Shown: positions 48,932 through 60,710, counted from the stretch's first letter. The stretch: DNA of 64,000 nucleotides from Prosapia bicincta (GCA_036971475.1 JBAIZL010000008.1:25340482-25404481); one strand, 5' to 3'. Notes: generated by a model not told the origin, from the sequence alone. Program-made: numbers and translations.

Positions 48932-49604
48932 CAGTAGAACTCCAACCATCTAAACCAATTAGAACCGGACCCCATGCACTAAACAGAAATTCTGAGATTT
49001 TCTTTGAAAAGGGTCAATTTTAATTAATTGTTATGTATATGTTGCAAATGGTAGAAAAAAACTATATTTGTATCTAAGCTTCAGAACTAAGATTCTAGCA
49101 TTTTCACAAAGAATTGGACTCAAAATTGGGTTTTCCATAACATGTTACAAAAACCACTTGAAAACCGCATTTTCTACTCGTATTTTCTGGTTTTTTGAAG
49201 ACTTCATTAATTCCCTAGAACGTTCATCTTCATTTCCAAGCACTGTGGCATAAATATTAAAAGTGTAAGTTTACTCTTTGTAATGTCTAAAATCATTAAT
49301 TGTCCTACACCATACATCTTAGCCAACTGTTTACCTGTTACTCCTTTATCTGATTGGTCTATAATTAGTTTATCTGCTAATGATAAGACTACTGGTTTAC
49401 TTTTAGTAGTCATGGTGAACATCAAAATGCACTCACAAACAAAAGGTTGGACCAATAAGAAAGAATACGAGGACTGGCCGCCTGGTGACTGACGATAGCC
49501 AAGAATCGTTATTTTGAAAATTGCTGTACGTTTCCGTGTTAATTTTTTTCTGGAAATATGAAAACAATTCGGATATTTGAGTTCAGATAATTGGAGCTCT
49601 ACTG
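48932..49604 (-). mobile_element. pogo/Tigger deletion derivative, 673 bp
   Basis: Ends CAGTAGAACTCCAACCATCT and GATAATTGGAGCTCTACTG with intact TA duplications (48930-48931, 49605-49606). The minus-strand interior encodes an N-terminal fragment (MTTKSKPVVLSLADKLIIDQ, then GVTGKQLAKMYGVGQ), the helix-turn-helix of a jerky/Tigger-type transposase. The DDE domain is missing. Its end sequence differs from the larger Tigger at 45174, so it belongs to a separate family. Confidence 0.88.
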
Positions 49605-49786
49605 TATATATTTTTTTTTCGTGCCTGACCTACTGCATTCAAATTTTATTTAAAGTTTTGTTAAACTTTCTGTTTTTTTTTAATTATAGGATTATAGATA
49701 TTATAAAAGACTTATGGGAAATTATAAGATAAACTTTTCTTGAATTTAAAAATAAGAATAATCTAATAACTAAACCTATATTTCAG

Positions 49787-49892
49787 ACCTCCTAGGCCAC
49801 CAAGAAGACGGATGGGTGGATTTGGAAGCATGTCTTCAATCTCACCACCCCCATGTAGTGGTGGTACCTGTGGTGGTGGTACTTGTGGTTAA
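49787..49892 (+). CDS. SELENOK: SELENOK-like coding exon 4 (Cys form, stop)
   Basis: The acceptor CCTATATTTCAG precedes 49787. The exon encodes PPRPPRRRMGGFGSMSS, then ISPPPCSGGTCGGGTCG and TAA 49890-49892. PPRPPRRRMG corresponds to the PPRRMGR segment of vertebrate selenoprotein K. The vertebrate protein ends in Gly-Gly-Sec-Gly-Arg; here the matching place reads Thr-Cys-Gly with codon TGT, and no in-frame TGA exists anywhere in the four exons. The full product is 94 residues, the same length as human. I saw no convincing SECIS element in the 300 bp after the stop, which agrees with a Cys form. Two further Cys residues occur in the last 12 positions. Confidence 0.94.
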
Positions 49893-50161
49893 GGTTCTTG
49901 AACTGTGGTTTAAACTAAACTAGATATATCAATAATGAATTGACGAAAACATATTTGACTAAGTTCGTTAACCTAGATTTGTTAATATATCAGCTTTGTG
50001 AGATTGCTACTTAATCTAAAGTTAGAAAGTCTACAGTTACTGTAAACACCTGTCTAATATAATTGATGTTACTAAAAAGATAAATATCTATAATTGATTT
50101 TGGATTTATAATTCTAAATTGTATACCTTATGTTCCAATAGATTTTGAAATCTTAGAGCAA

Positions 50162-50167
50162 AATAAA
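50162..50167 (+). promoter_or_regulatory. Candidate SELENOK polyadenylation signal
   Basis: AATAAA 270 bp after the SELENOK stop codon, on the same strand. Other AT-rich variants lie nearby, so the exact cleavage site is uncertain. Confidence 0.5.
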
Positions 50168-50840
50168 ATTGAAAATTCTCTTTGATATATATTAAAGGTT
50201 TTAATTTAATTTGTTATGTTAAATTTTATAATGAAATGTTCATCATGAAAGTTTGTATCAAAAGTATTAAATTATATAAATAGATTATTGTAAGAGGCTT
50301 GTTGGTAGTGTCTGTATTCATGGAATATAAACAGATGGGAACAAAAAAGGATACAGAAACATAGGAAAGCAACTGTAATATAAGAAATTTATTGTTTTAA
50401 ATCGAATTTTCCAAATAAAAAATATAATATTAAAACATTTATATTTAGAAGATTCACAGAAAGAATGTTCTCAATATACTGGAGTTACCATCATTAAATT
50501 TAGTTTTGTGTTGTTTTATTATATTAATAAATTGTATTATGTAATTTTCTTTTAAAATTTTTCTTAGGTTTTGGTTATTAAAACTTCTTTCTATATATAA
50601 CCTAAGAGGTATATAGACATAGAGTATTTATTTCTGTGATTCAGGTGGAAAATGATAACATTTATTTCTATTGAACCAAATTTTACTTCTCAGATACATG
50701 TAATAATATATTACAATCAGAAGTATTATATAATAAATATAATTTCAGTAGTTTGACATTTTTTGTTATTAAGTTTATTAATCTCATCTCATTTTCCATT
50801 TGCTGGAAAAATTGCCCATCCCCTGTAGCATCTTTTAAAA
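50168..50840. other. Downstream of SELENOK, nothing recognised
   Basis: AT-rich sequence up to the hAT element. Confidence 0.45.
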
Positions 50841-51473
50841 CAGGGATGGCCAACTAGCGACCCAGGGTCGAGCTGGTTTTATGCGGCCCCAGGCAAATAT
50901 AAAGCATACAAATATAAGCTATCGGACGTAGGTTGAACACGGCTCCCAGTAAGAGCTCTGTGACTTGCAAAATGACCCATTTTTTCAGACAAGGTCAGAA
51001 ACTGGTACCGCATTATGGAGTCAAGTGCCTGAGGAGAAATATTCCAAACTACGTATCTTCTGTAGGAAAATAGTTTCAATGTTTGTAAGCACAAACCTTT
51101 GTGAGTGCACCTTTTGAACAATGAAATTTATAAAATACTCACTGCAACAGACTAACAGACAACCATCCTCGAGATCTGCTAAATTACAGATCATTTTAAA
51201 TTTAAATAAATTAGAGGTTTTTTCTTATATTATGTTCTGATAAGCATAAATAAAATGATTAAATAATAACTACAAATTTAATATTATATTTATTTTGATC
51301 CTTTGTACATTAAGCTTGATACTAAATGTATATGAAAATTTTTGCTTAACGATTATTGATTCATATTATTTAATATATAACACATACTATACGATATACG
51401 CATTACCTACTTTTGGCATATTGATGTATGTGTGAAAATTAGCCCTTTAGGGCTTAGAAGTTTGTCATCCCTG
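50841..51473. mobile_element. Non-autonomous hAT element, 633 bp
   Basis: Begins CAGGGATGGCCAACTAG and ends GTTTGTCATCCCTG, short imperfect inverted termini typical of hAT. It is flanked by a perfect 8-bp duplication TTTTAAAA (50833-50840 and 51474-51481), the hAT target length. The interior has no complete transposase. An open minus frame (HFASHRALTGSRVQPTSDS) has no domain I recognise. Confidence 0.93.
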
Positions 51474-51481
51474 TTTTAAAA

Positions 51482-52254
51482 GGTCTAACAAACCTGAAAA
51501 AAACATATTAGTATTCTGTTTATTGACAACACTAGTTTAAAATAATATACTGTTTTATAATATAATATCTGTGGTGACCACTCCAAAATTAGAAAGTAGG
51601 TATTAATGTATATAGATAGTCTAAGTTTTTGCAAATATGTTGAAGAAAGGGTTAGGCATGTGACGGAAACAAAAGATTTACCTAGCCCTCAATAGTAGGG
51701 GTAATCATCTGTTGCTTTGCTTTACCAGAAAACTTTCTTTAGTAAGGTGTTAAAGTGTTGGTGCTAACTTATCGCAGTCTAAAGTGTCCATGCCTAGCCT
51801 TCCTATTCTTAATATATGTACAAATATAAATAAAGTTAATTTACCAGTGAACAATAGTGTATTTAATAATACAAAATAATACCTTAGTTCCCAAACATCT
51901 GAGTCTTGTAAAACCATAATTTCATATTAGACCTGCACAGTACACTCATTTTAAATGAATTGAAATAAACATATAAGCCGCAGAATATAAACTAGGGGAA
52001 AGCCTCACCTTAATAGCCACTTTTTCTGTCTTGATACTCATGAACCAAAGCATCTAGTCCACAAATTCATCTTGTCTGCAGAATATTTCCAGTACTTGTA
52101 GATACTTGTTTTTCTCAGCATTCAATGGAATCGAGCCATCATACAAGGCTACTACATCAACAACTATAAGATGTACAGGAATAACCTTCTTTCCTTATTG
52201 CTACTTTCCATCACATTTATACTGGTTTTTTGCTTGTTTTTTTTTACAATTGGA
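51482..52254. other. Intergenic, nothing recognised
   Basis: No coding or mobile feature was identified. Confidence 0.4.
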
Positions 52255-52520
52255 AGTAAAAAAGGACCACATCTCAACACACTAGAACAGTATGAAATTT
52301 ACAGACACACAAAGTATAAACATATTAAACGAATAAACACAATACAAATCACACATACTCTTTGATACTATCGAAAACCTACCTTTAAAACCGTCACCGC
52401 TTGACCAAACATCTCCAAGCAGAAGACACTGATGAAGATCGACACATAGCGATCAATAACGTTCTGTCTCAGTAAGTTTTAACAAATTTACTAAATTCAA
52501 AGTTCGGATAGTCATAAAAA
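52255..52520 (+). pseudogene. Penelope C-terminus and group B hammerhead relic
   Basis: KKGPHLNTLEQYEIYRHTKY (about 52258-52320) matches the C-terminal segment of the minus-strand copy at 41660. About 100 bp later comes AGACACTGATGAAGATCG (52424) with stem II GATCG/CGATC, then AAT in place of GAA, AACGTT and CTGTCTCAG. The G12 and A14 changes should kill cleavage. The order GIY-YIG tail, then ribozyme, matches the other Penelope copies. Confidence 0.7.
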
Positions 52521-54170
52521 TTGTTTAAAGTGATTAATAATTACAAGTAGTTGAAAAAGTACCATTGTAGGTATGTCTATGGCCCACTATTTGTGTTTCT
52601 GTTACAATAAACTTGAGTTAATTTATTGGTTATGTTGGTCTTAATGTATTTTTCAACAAGAACAGATCTTCAAGTTCTGAATTGTTTGTGATGCATTCTA
52701 CTACCAAGTCCCTTTGATTGTAGCAACTTGAGTTCAATCAAGCTCTGTTTATAGTGTCTCTTTAGTCACTTGGTCTTTCTGCTGGGAACCTTTGATTATT
52801 CAATGCCATATTTTGTCACATTCCATGTAGGAATGGCTCCTGGTTAACTATATTACAATAGTGCAGATATCTTTTTATATTGCTATTTTTATTATGACCT
52901 CCCCACATAAACCTGTGAAAGAGTGGAGGTTTTGGAGATATGGGCTTATAACTTGTGTAAAGAAGTGGTATAACATAGACAAAATATTATCATAGAGCCT
53001 TTCCTTCCTACTGTTTGGTCATAGCAGTAAAATGTTGAAAATTTCATTAGCTAATATAAAGTTAGGTTTGTAAACAAACCTTACAGTAGGGTGTTTTTAA
53101 CAGACCCACTGGACCAGCTCCGGACTCTTTGGAACACAAGACTAAAGTTAAGACTCTTGTTTCTTCCACACAACCTTTTGATAATCTGACATCATACAAA
53201 ATCTCTAATCTTAACACATTTCATCGTGCCTTTGCTAATGTCTTGATATTTATTCACAACTATCACCAAAAGAGCATCTCCTCTTCTACTCACCACACAC
53301 TTCTGAGCTAAAGTAAAGGTTGTCTCTTTGACTTTTTTTCTCTTTCTGTCCAAAAATATGGTTGGCATGGGTAAACTGATATGGTCAGCATCAGTAAGAT
53401 ATGAGTTAAACTGATGCATGGGTCTTCTCAGGATGGGTGACAGGTTGTCCCACTCTGCTCTCTCAATGCTAACCATTCTCTGCTTCTGCTCAAGAAAGAC
53501 CATTGCACTAACCTAGTTTGCAAACCACTTTCACTGTCTTTCTCAGTAGTCTAAACTTTGTACTACCCAGGCTCTCATCTTCAAGGAGTACTGGATCATT
53601 TCTCTACTCCTTTCTGTGACAACATATTAATTTCTGTATAAACTGTTTCTAAACCTTCTCAACCAATAATTGTGAACCTACCCTTCTATCTCACTAAACC
53701 TGGTTCTACAATCTCCTATGCAGGTATTTTCTACTCTTCAAAGAACTTTTCATATTAACAACAGTTTGAACCCACTCTTTTCCAATCACCACCCTTCCTC
53801 TGGTATTTTGCCACCTATGCCTTCTTCTCTCTTCTACCCCCATTTGAAAAGACTGTAGTTTTTGGTAGGTGGTTTGTTTAGGATAGCCTTGTTATATAAA
53901 CGCTAATTCTGCTGAGCTGATGGATTGCTTTGGCTACCTATATTTTGACCTACAATTCAACACAAAATACCTGTTTCTTTCAATGCATATTGAAAAGCTT
54001 TGTTTTGTTAAGCATTAATTGATTAATTATGATTCAATCTGAATCAGTAGTTATGTTTGTAACGGTTTCCTCGATTTAAACACATCTTGAAATTAGCTCT
54101 GCAGTCAGTGATCTACATAAAATATTAATTATAATTAAATGTACTTAACTAAGTGAATACGTAATGGCTT
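52521..54170. other. Intergenic, possible old repeat
   Basis: The part from 53080 to 53860 is richer in CT and contains several short open frames, but I could not match it to a family. Confidence 0.35.
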
Positions 54171-54174
54171 ACTT

Positions 54175-54850
54175 CCTGACGCGTTTCGAAACAATCATTA
54201 CTTTTATGAAGCAAAGCTTCTACTGGTGGCGTCGTGCTCTAGATGGATGAGATTTATGACTGTAGTGACGGTGGGTTGAGTTGGTTGTGTACTATGTAAT
54301 TGAACAGGATGTTAGCTTCAAAATGTGTGTGGTCATTTAATATGTCTTCTTTATCTGTTGTGTAGTGTTTGTATATCTCTTATTTTTCTAAAATTGTTAG
54401 TTTTTTACTTTGTTTTAATATGTGGAGAATGTTTAAATTAGTATGTATGTCCATGTATGTGTGTTGCATGTTTTTAGGTCTGTTGCGTAGCTGGATTTTG
54501 GGGTTTGTTTTGTTTCTTCAGGTGATGTGATCTTCGAAGCGTGTGTAGAATGACCTACCGGTTTGGCAAATATAATAGCTGGGACACTTGTTACATGTTA
54601 ATTTGTAACTCGATAGGTTGTATTTGTCTGTTTGTTTCTAGAAAGGGTTTTATGTGCTGTCTTAGAGTGTTTGTTGTTTTGTAACATATTTGGTAATGAA
54701 TTTTTTTGGAGGTGGAAGCTATTTTGTGTGTTATTGTTGTGGTATGATATGTATTTATTGTTTTTTGTTTGGTTTTTCAGCATGGCCGTTCGGTGATGTT
54801 GTTTATGTTTAATTTTCACGTATATGTTGTCTGAGTGGGTCAAGTAAATC
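54175..54850 (-). pseudogene. Penelope-like element, C-terminal fragment
   Basis: Minus-strand reading gives pieces of the region after the reverse transcriptase and a degenerate GIY-YIG stretch (CCPSYYICQTGRSF-like at about 54560-54590), with many stops. At its 3' end (about 54190-54240, minus) TTCGAAACGCGTC contains GAAA followed by the self-complementary ACGCGT, possibly another worn hammerhead, but no clear CTGANGA box or stem II was found. Confidence 0.5.
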
Positions 54851-54889
54851 AATGAATAAGTGATGATTCAAAAACCTCAACCAACTATA

Positions 54890-55900
54890 CTAATATATAC
54901 AAATCTAATGGTGTCTGTGTGTGTTACTCAATCACGTAAACACTTTACCAATTGAGCTGAAATTTTACATAGACGTTCTTAGGGTCCCTGGTTTGCACAT
55001 AGGGGAATTTTTATTTAGAAATTCCGTCAGGACACGTCCCATGGGCCTTGAAAACCTCATTAATACTCAATTTAATACTTAACTTGATTTAATCAGCTGA
55101 TAATCATCTGTAACAGTCACTTAAAGATATTTAAACAGCTGTTAGTAATTCATTGTTATCCATCTTTCTAGGTTAGTTTACAAATGTCATGATACAAGCA
55201 GATGTTTTTCCATCCCTTGGTTTTCAAGACAATAATCAGTAAGTTTGTAGTTTGACATATATATATTGGGAACCAATGTATACTATTATATAAAAATCTA
55301 ATTTTGTCTGTCTGTGTGTATTACTTATTCACGTAAAAACTGCTGGACTCATTGAGCTGAAATTTGGTATTTATTAACCGTTCCTTCGATTTTAGCGAAA
55401 AAAATCGTCCTAGATACGAAAAAATATGAAAATTCGCTCACGCCTCAAAAGTTTTTACTTATAATTTACTCCGCGGAAGTAGAAGTTTAATTAGGTAATG
55501 TTGTATAAAATTACAACCAAATATCCTGACTGGACACTTTAGAGGTATATTTTAATATAGGTATATAGTACTGTATAAAATTATAACAAAATCTATCGTA
55601 ACTAGTTACTTTATAGGTAGACCTGTATTTTAATATATGTATACGTAGTACGGTACGTCGTTGATACGCGGACGTAGTACTTCTTACTACTCCGAAATGA
55701 ATTTTTTGACCCAACTTTATTTCATAAAAATTTTATTTATTTCCCTGAGCGAGAGTTTTAATTATTTTTTTCGTATCCCTGATGACTTTCTGCGTCGCCC
55801 GGTATAATCTTTTCCCCTATCAAACATTTGGGAACGGGGAATAAATAATGCCCGTTACTGAAATTTTACTTAGACATTCTTAGGATCCCTGGTATTATGG
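54890..55900 (+). repeat. Possible Helitron-like ends, two copies
   Basis: ACAAATCTAATGGTGTCTGT (54899) and AAAATCTAATTTTGTCTGTC (55293) start two related segments. Both continue with TCACGTAAA and ATTGAGCTGAAATTT. Starts of this type (TATA run, then GTCTGTCTGTGTG) resemble Helitron 5' ends, and CGTCGCCCGGTATAAT at 55791 resembles an internal Helitron motif. No terminal CTRR hairpin was established. Confidence 0.35.
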
Positions 55901-55920
55901 AATTTTAAAACAAAACGTCG

Positions 55921-56335
<415 letters not shown>

Positions 56336-56439
56336 CAAATAAAAATCTTGCTGGGTATGTTTGCGAGTCGACTTTCGAGAATTATTTGTTCTTGTTTTTG
56401 CGACTTACAACAGTGTTGCATATATATATTAAAAAAATA

Positions 56440-56640
56440 TTTCAAAAACAAGAACACTTTTAATTAATATATTTATTCAAAGCTTTTCGCCGATAAAATA
56501 GTATCAGCATCTTCAGGAAAATAATTATCTTATAAAATATTTTCCTGAAGATGCTGATACTATTTTATCGGCAAAAAGCTTTGAATAAATATATTCATTA
56601 AAAGTATTCTTGTTTTTGAAATATTTTTAATTTATTAACT
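56440..56640. repeat. Foldback, AAGCTT-hammerhead type (group A)
   Basis: Palindrome with arms 56440-56525 and about 56535-56635 (AAAACAAGAACACTTTTAAT and its complement at the edges). The arm sequence is the same 3' end found after the Penelope pseudogene at 18032-18195. The right-arm unit (56541-56587) reads GGCAAAAAGC, so G12 is lost. Confidence 0.9.
56474..56519 (-). ncRNA. Hammerhead ribozyme motif, canonical core
   Basis: Minus-strand unit. Stem I TTC, box CTGAAGA (complement of 56510-56516), extra T, stem II GCTG with CGGC, GAA, AAGCTT, T, GAA. The core is complete; stem I is only 3 bp before a T-T mismatch. Its mirror copy has lost G12, so the two arms have drifted independently since the palindrome formed. 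Confidence 0.7.
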
Positions 56641-56666
56641 ATATTACAAGAAAACATATCACCATA

Positions 56667-56704
<38 letters not shown>

Positions 56705-56706
<2 letters not shown>

Positions 56707-57069
56707 GTGAGAGTGATGATTAAATTGTTACAATTTATAAAACATTTCTATAAATTTAGTCAATTTTAAATAAAAATTATATTTGTAAAGTTAATACATA
56801 TTCCGTAATTCTAAACTTTTAAAAACTATAATGTAAATGGATTCATCTGTGACATTATCCATTTATAGGCATAGAACAAGTTACACATGTGTGGGATACA
56901 GCTGTCATACCCTTTAATTGTCAAATCAGATGTGTCACTTCCAACCTACATAACACAATATTAGACAAAAATAACGTCATTGGTGTGTACTCGTACTCAA
57001 TTTAAAACACATTAAAAAGGTGACAGAAAGATAAAGTGTACATGATTATTGTACAACGAATTATTAAAG
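56705..57069. other. Upstream of the second SELENOK-like exon
   Basis: No recognisable element. It would contain the promoter and 5' UTR of the putative second gene. It shows no obvious similarity to the region upstream of 36469. Confidence 0.4.
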
Positions 57070-57088
57070 ATGCCTTATATATCAGCAA
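57070..57088 (+). CDS. Second SELENOK-like first exon
   Basis: ATG at 57070 followed by CCTTATATATCAGCAA and a donor GTAAGT at 57089. It encodes MPYISA plus one base, against MPYISR plus one base in the gene at 36469, with the same length and splice phase. Third-position changes (CCA to CCT, TAC to TAT, ATT to ATA) suggest an old duplication under coding constraint. No matching exon 2 was found in the remaining 6.9 kb, so either the intron runs past the window or the copy is dead. With only 19 bases, chance similarity cannot be excluded. Confidence 0.5.
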
Positions 57089-57329
57089 GTAAGTTTTCAA
57101 TTTAATTTGTTGTTAAGTTAAAAAATAAAACAATTTAATAACCAGGCGAATGTACTCTTTCAGTAGTTTAAAAAAGGTTTACCACATCACATAAAATGTC
57201 ATCATGAACACATGAAACAATGGCGAATTTCAATTTATTTTATTGTTGTATGTAAAAAAAACTTGCTTTCTAGTATGTACAGTTAACCTCACTTTTTTTG
57301 ACACAAAAAGCTGTTGTGTTTTTGTATAA

Positions 57330-57876
57330 TAATCTTTGTTCTATTGTACCAAATTAATTGTAACAAATTATGGGTCAGTTGAACCAACACTAAATGTAAA
57401 ACGCTACAATCGAGAAGAAAGGCAACAGGACTTTGTAAAGCAACCGAATGTTATTAATGTTTATAATAAAGGAATGGGCGGAGTGGATTCTCATGATAAT
57501 GGTCTTGCCAATTACAGAGTTTGAATAAGAGGTAAAAAATGGTAGTGGACCTTATTTGTAAATGGAATTGATTGTGCTGTAGTAAATGCACGGACATTAT
57601 ATATTTTATCAACAGTACATAAAAAGCTTGTTATCTCTTTACTTTGATCAGCAAAAATTGAAGAGCGTGACAAGCGCAGCAAAAATCTGATATTAGGTCA
57701 CTGCAGTAAAATTACTCTACCAGACGATGTACGAAAAGACAACATTGTAGACCGAAATAAAAGTAATACAAGGCGGAGATGTAAAATGTGCCACAGTCAA
57801 ACAGTTTACACATGCAAGAAATGTCAGATGTTTTTATATGTTGAATCTTTTGAAAAATTTCACAATTCTGATTGAA
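57330..57876 (+). pseudogene. piggyBac transposase C-terminus, broken
   Basis: Reads SVEPTLNVKRYNREERQQDF, then PNVINVYNKGMGGVDSHDNG, the highly conserved YNKGMGGVD block of piggyBac transposases. The frame is stopped by TGA at about 57522, then continues GKKWWWTLFVNGIDCAVVNA. A Cys-rich C-terminal domain follows (RRCKMCHSQTVYTCKKCQMF), ending at TGA near 57874. The catalytic N-terminal half is absent. The element's right end is probably at about 58163, where ATGGGAAGAAATAGG is followed by TTAA, the piggyBac target. Confidence 0.88.
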
Positions 57877-58256
57877 TAAATTGTAAAAAGTAAAACTATG
57901 TAGAAAATTGTTTCAATAAATCGTTTTGTATAATGATTGTTGTGTTTTTTTCAGCACACGCCATTACCCAATGTTGCGTTAACACAACGCCGCGAGATGC
58001 AGGGAACTCCCAATGTTGCGTGAACGCAACAGGCCATAACTCAAAAACTAAAGCCATCAGATTCATATTTAGGTTTTATTTTAATAATTATATAGTAGAA
58101 ATATAGATTAGATAAGGAAAAATCATGTAAAATATGGATGTTGTCCTAATGGGAAGAAATAGGTTAAATCTTCAAATGGAATGTATTGAACTGCAAAGTG
58201 ACAATCACTGAAATACAAATTTGGTAATGTTTCTTAACTGGAATAAAGATTACCTA

Positions 58257-59392
58257 CAGGGTGTCTAGTGACAGGGAAAACCGGGAAAACCTGGAAAAGT
58301 CAGGGAATTTTAAGATTCTGGAAAATTCAGGGAAAAGTCAGGGAAAATTTTAAAAAATCGGGAAAATATTTATTTTGATTAGAAACAAAACTAGTGGCTA
58401 TTGCTCTCGAATATTTGTTATTGTAAGCCTGCGGGCTGGTTTAGGGCCGGGCAGTCAGGAAATAACACTTCTTTATTTAGATGCCCATTATTTATTTGAT
58501 AAGCCCAATGCTATGACTTCAGGACTTATGTCAATAAATATTAAACGTGTCGAGTTGGTACAGCTGGGAGGTTTTAGCCTGGACCGTGGCCTTGGGGTGC
58601 GCAGTGGTTCTGTTATCATATGGACAGGTGGGGATAACAGATAACTCGGTCTGTTTCTGACCACACAGAACGCTGTTTAAACATTCGTAGCCAGCTATTT
58701 GTCTAGACTCGTGGTAGTATGTGTTTTATTTGACGGTGATTATTTGTACACTGTTTATTTCAACATGGAAGGTTCCAGTTTTCATTGCCGTAGCGGGCAA
58801 GCGCGTCATGCAGATGTCGCCATTACCTCCCCTCCTTCCTTAGGATAAATATAAACTAAAAGATGAAGTGACTGAAGCAGAGATTATATGGTGCGTGAAT
58901 TTAGTAATGCAACACTTCTTTACGCAATGCAGAAGGTAGTGTGCCTCTTTCGTAGGTAGGATGTTCCCTGATAGCACCATTGCACAGAACATGAGATTGG
59001 GGAAAGATAAAATTTCCTATAGTGTTGTATTCGGTTTATCAAATTATATTAAAAACCTGTTACTGACATCATTAAATTCAAATTCTAACTATGTAATTGG
59101 CTTTGATGAAAGTTTAAACAAAATATCACAAAGAGCCCAAATGGATTTGAGTGTTAGGTATTGGGATGCAGAGACGGATGAAGTGAAAGCTCGATATTTT
59201 GGCTCTGTGTTCCTTACAGACACAAAAGCAAAAGAGTTACTCAATTCGTTCTTCAAAGTCTGGATTTATCCAAGATCCTTCAGATATCAATGGATGGGCC
59301 CAATGTAAACTGGGCTTTCTATAGACATCTAAAAGAGGAAAAGTCAGGGAAAACTCAGGGAATTTCTTCAAGCTATTTTACTAGACACCCTG
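58257..59392 (+). mobile_element. DNA transposon with CAGGGTGTCTAG termini
   Basis: Inverted ends CAGGGTGTCTAGTGACAGGG (58257) and a complement ending ACTAGACACCCTG (59392), each followed inwards by many TCAGGGAAAA subrepeats. ACCTA occurs directly outside both ends (58252-58256 and 59393-59397), suggesting a 5-bp target duplication. It encodes a 115-codon fragment (58961-59308: FPDSTIAQNMRLGKDKISY, FDESLNKISQRAQMDLSVRY) ending just after MDGPN-like sequence. I recall related proteins annotated as hAT-like, but a 5-bp duplication would be unusual for hAT (8 bp). The family is left open. Confidence 0.7.
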
Positions 59393-59439
59393 ACCTACTT
59401 TCAGTAGGTAAAGTATCATAACTTTCACAGTCATGCTTT

Positions 59440-59590
59440 ATTAATGTCTTTACCTTCTGGTAGATCCTTTATTTGTGAACAATTATTTTCAACAATGAAT
59501 CATACAAAAATTACGACAAAGATCGCTTTAAAATGTCTTGAAAATGCATTAACTGAAATCTTGTCTATTGAACCCGATATTGATTAACTT
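59440..59590 (+). pseudogene. hAT-type C-terminal fragment
   Basis: LPSGRSFICEQLFSTMNHTK, then CLENALTEILSIEPDID and a stop. The CEQ-FSTMN motif is typical of the C-terminal dimerisation region of hAT transposases of the ZBED/GTF2IRD2-related type. It lies just outside the terminus at 59392, so it is a separate fragment. Confidence 0.6.
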
Positions 59591-59691
59591 GTTCAACAAA
59601 AGCAAATCTATCTCAATTTGAATTTTTTCATGTTTCTAAAAGCCAAAATAAATGGAACAAACACTTAAAAAAAAGTTAAAATAAATATGTA

Positions 59692-60710
59692 CAGGGCGTT
59701 AAAGTTATGTTAGCGTGTGCGCAGTAGACGGATTTGGTAGAGATACGATGGTGGGGAGAAATAGTGGTGTAAGTAGTACAGTAGTGGAGGGGTATTTGAC
59801 AGCTGACTTGCTGAAATGCACAATACAGCAAATAGTTTCGTTATCGCATTAGTTCGTGTGACAGTGTTTAGTGTATCTACCAAAACAGTATTTTTCAGTA
59901 CTGAAGGTGCCTTCAACCGTAGATAACAATTCTGTTTGGCAAAGGAGCCAAAATAAATACATTATTATGAATGTATTTAAAAACATATCTTCTGAAAACC
60001 CCAAAATGTCTTGTTTGGTAATTTAAGACCGTGTGGTATAACTGTTCATACATTAAGAAAATTATTGACAGAGGTATAACGACTAGGAAAAAATGAAACA
60101 TTCAGTACACCACGTAAAATTCGCCCAAGAAAAATTAAAAAAGTCAACATCGATGATTTAAAACAATGTGCTCTACAAAAAATAGTTCTTAATTTTCGTA
60201 CGACTCATCAACATGCTCCCCACATTGAAGCATGTTCCAGAGCTATGGACATGCAGTTAAAAAGCATATTAATTATAAATGACAGGGACAATAGCAGTGA
60301 TGGAAAATCAGAGAGTGACAGTGAAGTTAAAAATTATTAGTTACAAATAATGTATTAAACTAATGTAATTAATACTGAAACTAAAATATTTTTAATTAAC
60401 TTTCTGGTTTCTCCATATCATAGGTTTATATGGTCTAGACCTACGAATGCCTGTTTTTCCTAAACAAGCAACCCCCAACATGGTAGAAGAGTTGACGTTT
60501 CCTTTGGGGTTTTTCCCTAATGTTCACCGACTACAGATAATAACATAGTTGGCCTTAATAGCTACTATCCCTCCTATAAGTAAGCTGGAGTAGAACAAGC
60601 CAATACCCATTCACAACCATCTAACGTGTCATCCCCTCCACACTCAGCCGTATTCCCCTTCTCACTCCCCCTATCTGCGCAAACTACGCTTACAAAACTT
60701 TAACGGCCTG
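59692..60710. mobile_element. TA-flanked DNA transposon, 1.0 kb, family uncertain
   Basis: Inverted ends CAGGGCGTTAAAGTTATGTT (59692) and a complement of CAGGCCGTTAAAGTTTTGTA (60710), continuing into TGCGCAG. TA lies on both flanks (59690-59691, 60711-60712), as in the Tc1/mariner/pogo group. Inside, short plus-strand pieces (FSTPRKIRPRKIKKVNIDDF) look like the linker of a Tc1/IS630-type transposase, with stops on both sides. It is an internally deleted, inactive copy. Confidence 0.75.

Noticed and set aside
49893..50170. Possible SECIS element after SELENOK
   Set aside because: ATGA at about 49935 is followed by AAA at a plausible distance, but the flanks do not form the required helices and the gene has no in-frame TGA.
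54190..54240. Hammerhead candidate with ACGCGT palindrome
   Set aside because: GAAA and the palindrome are present, but I could not find a CTGANGA-like box or a convincing stem II. Kept only as a remark on the Penelope fragment.
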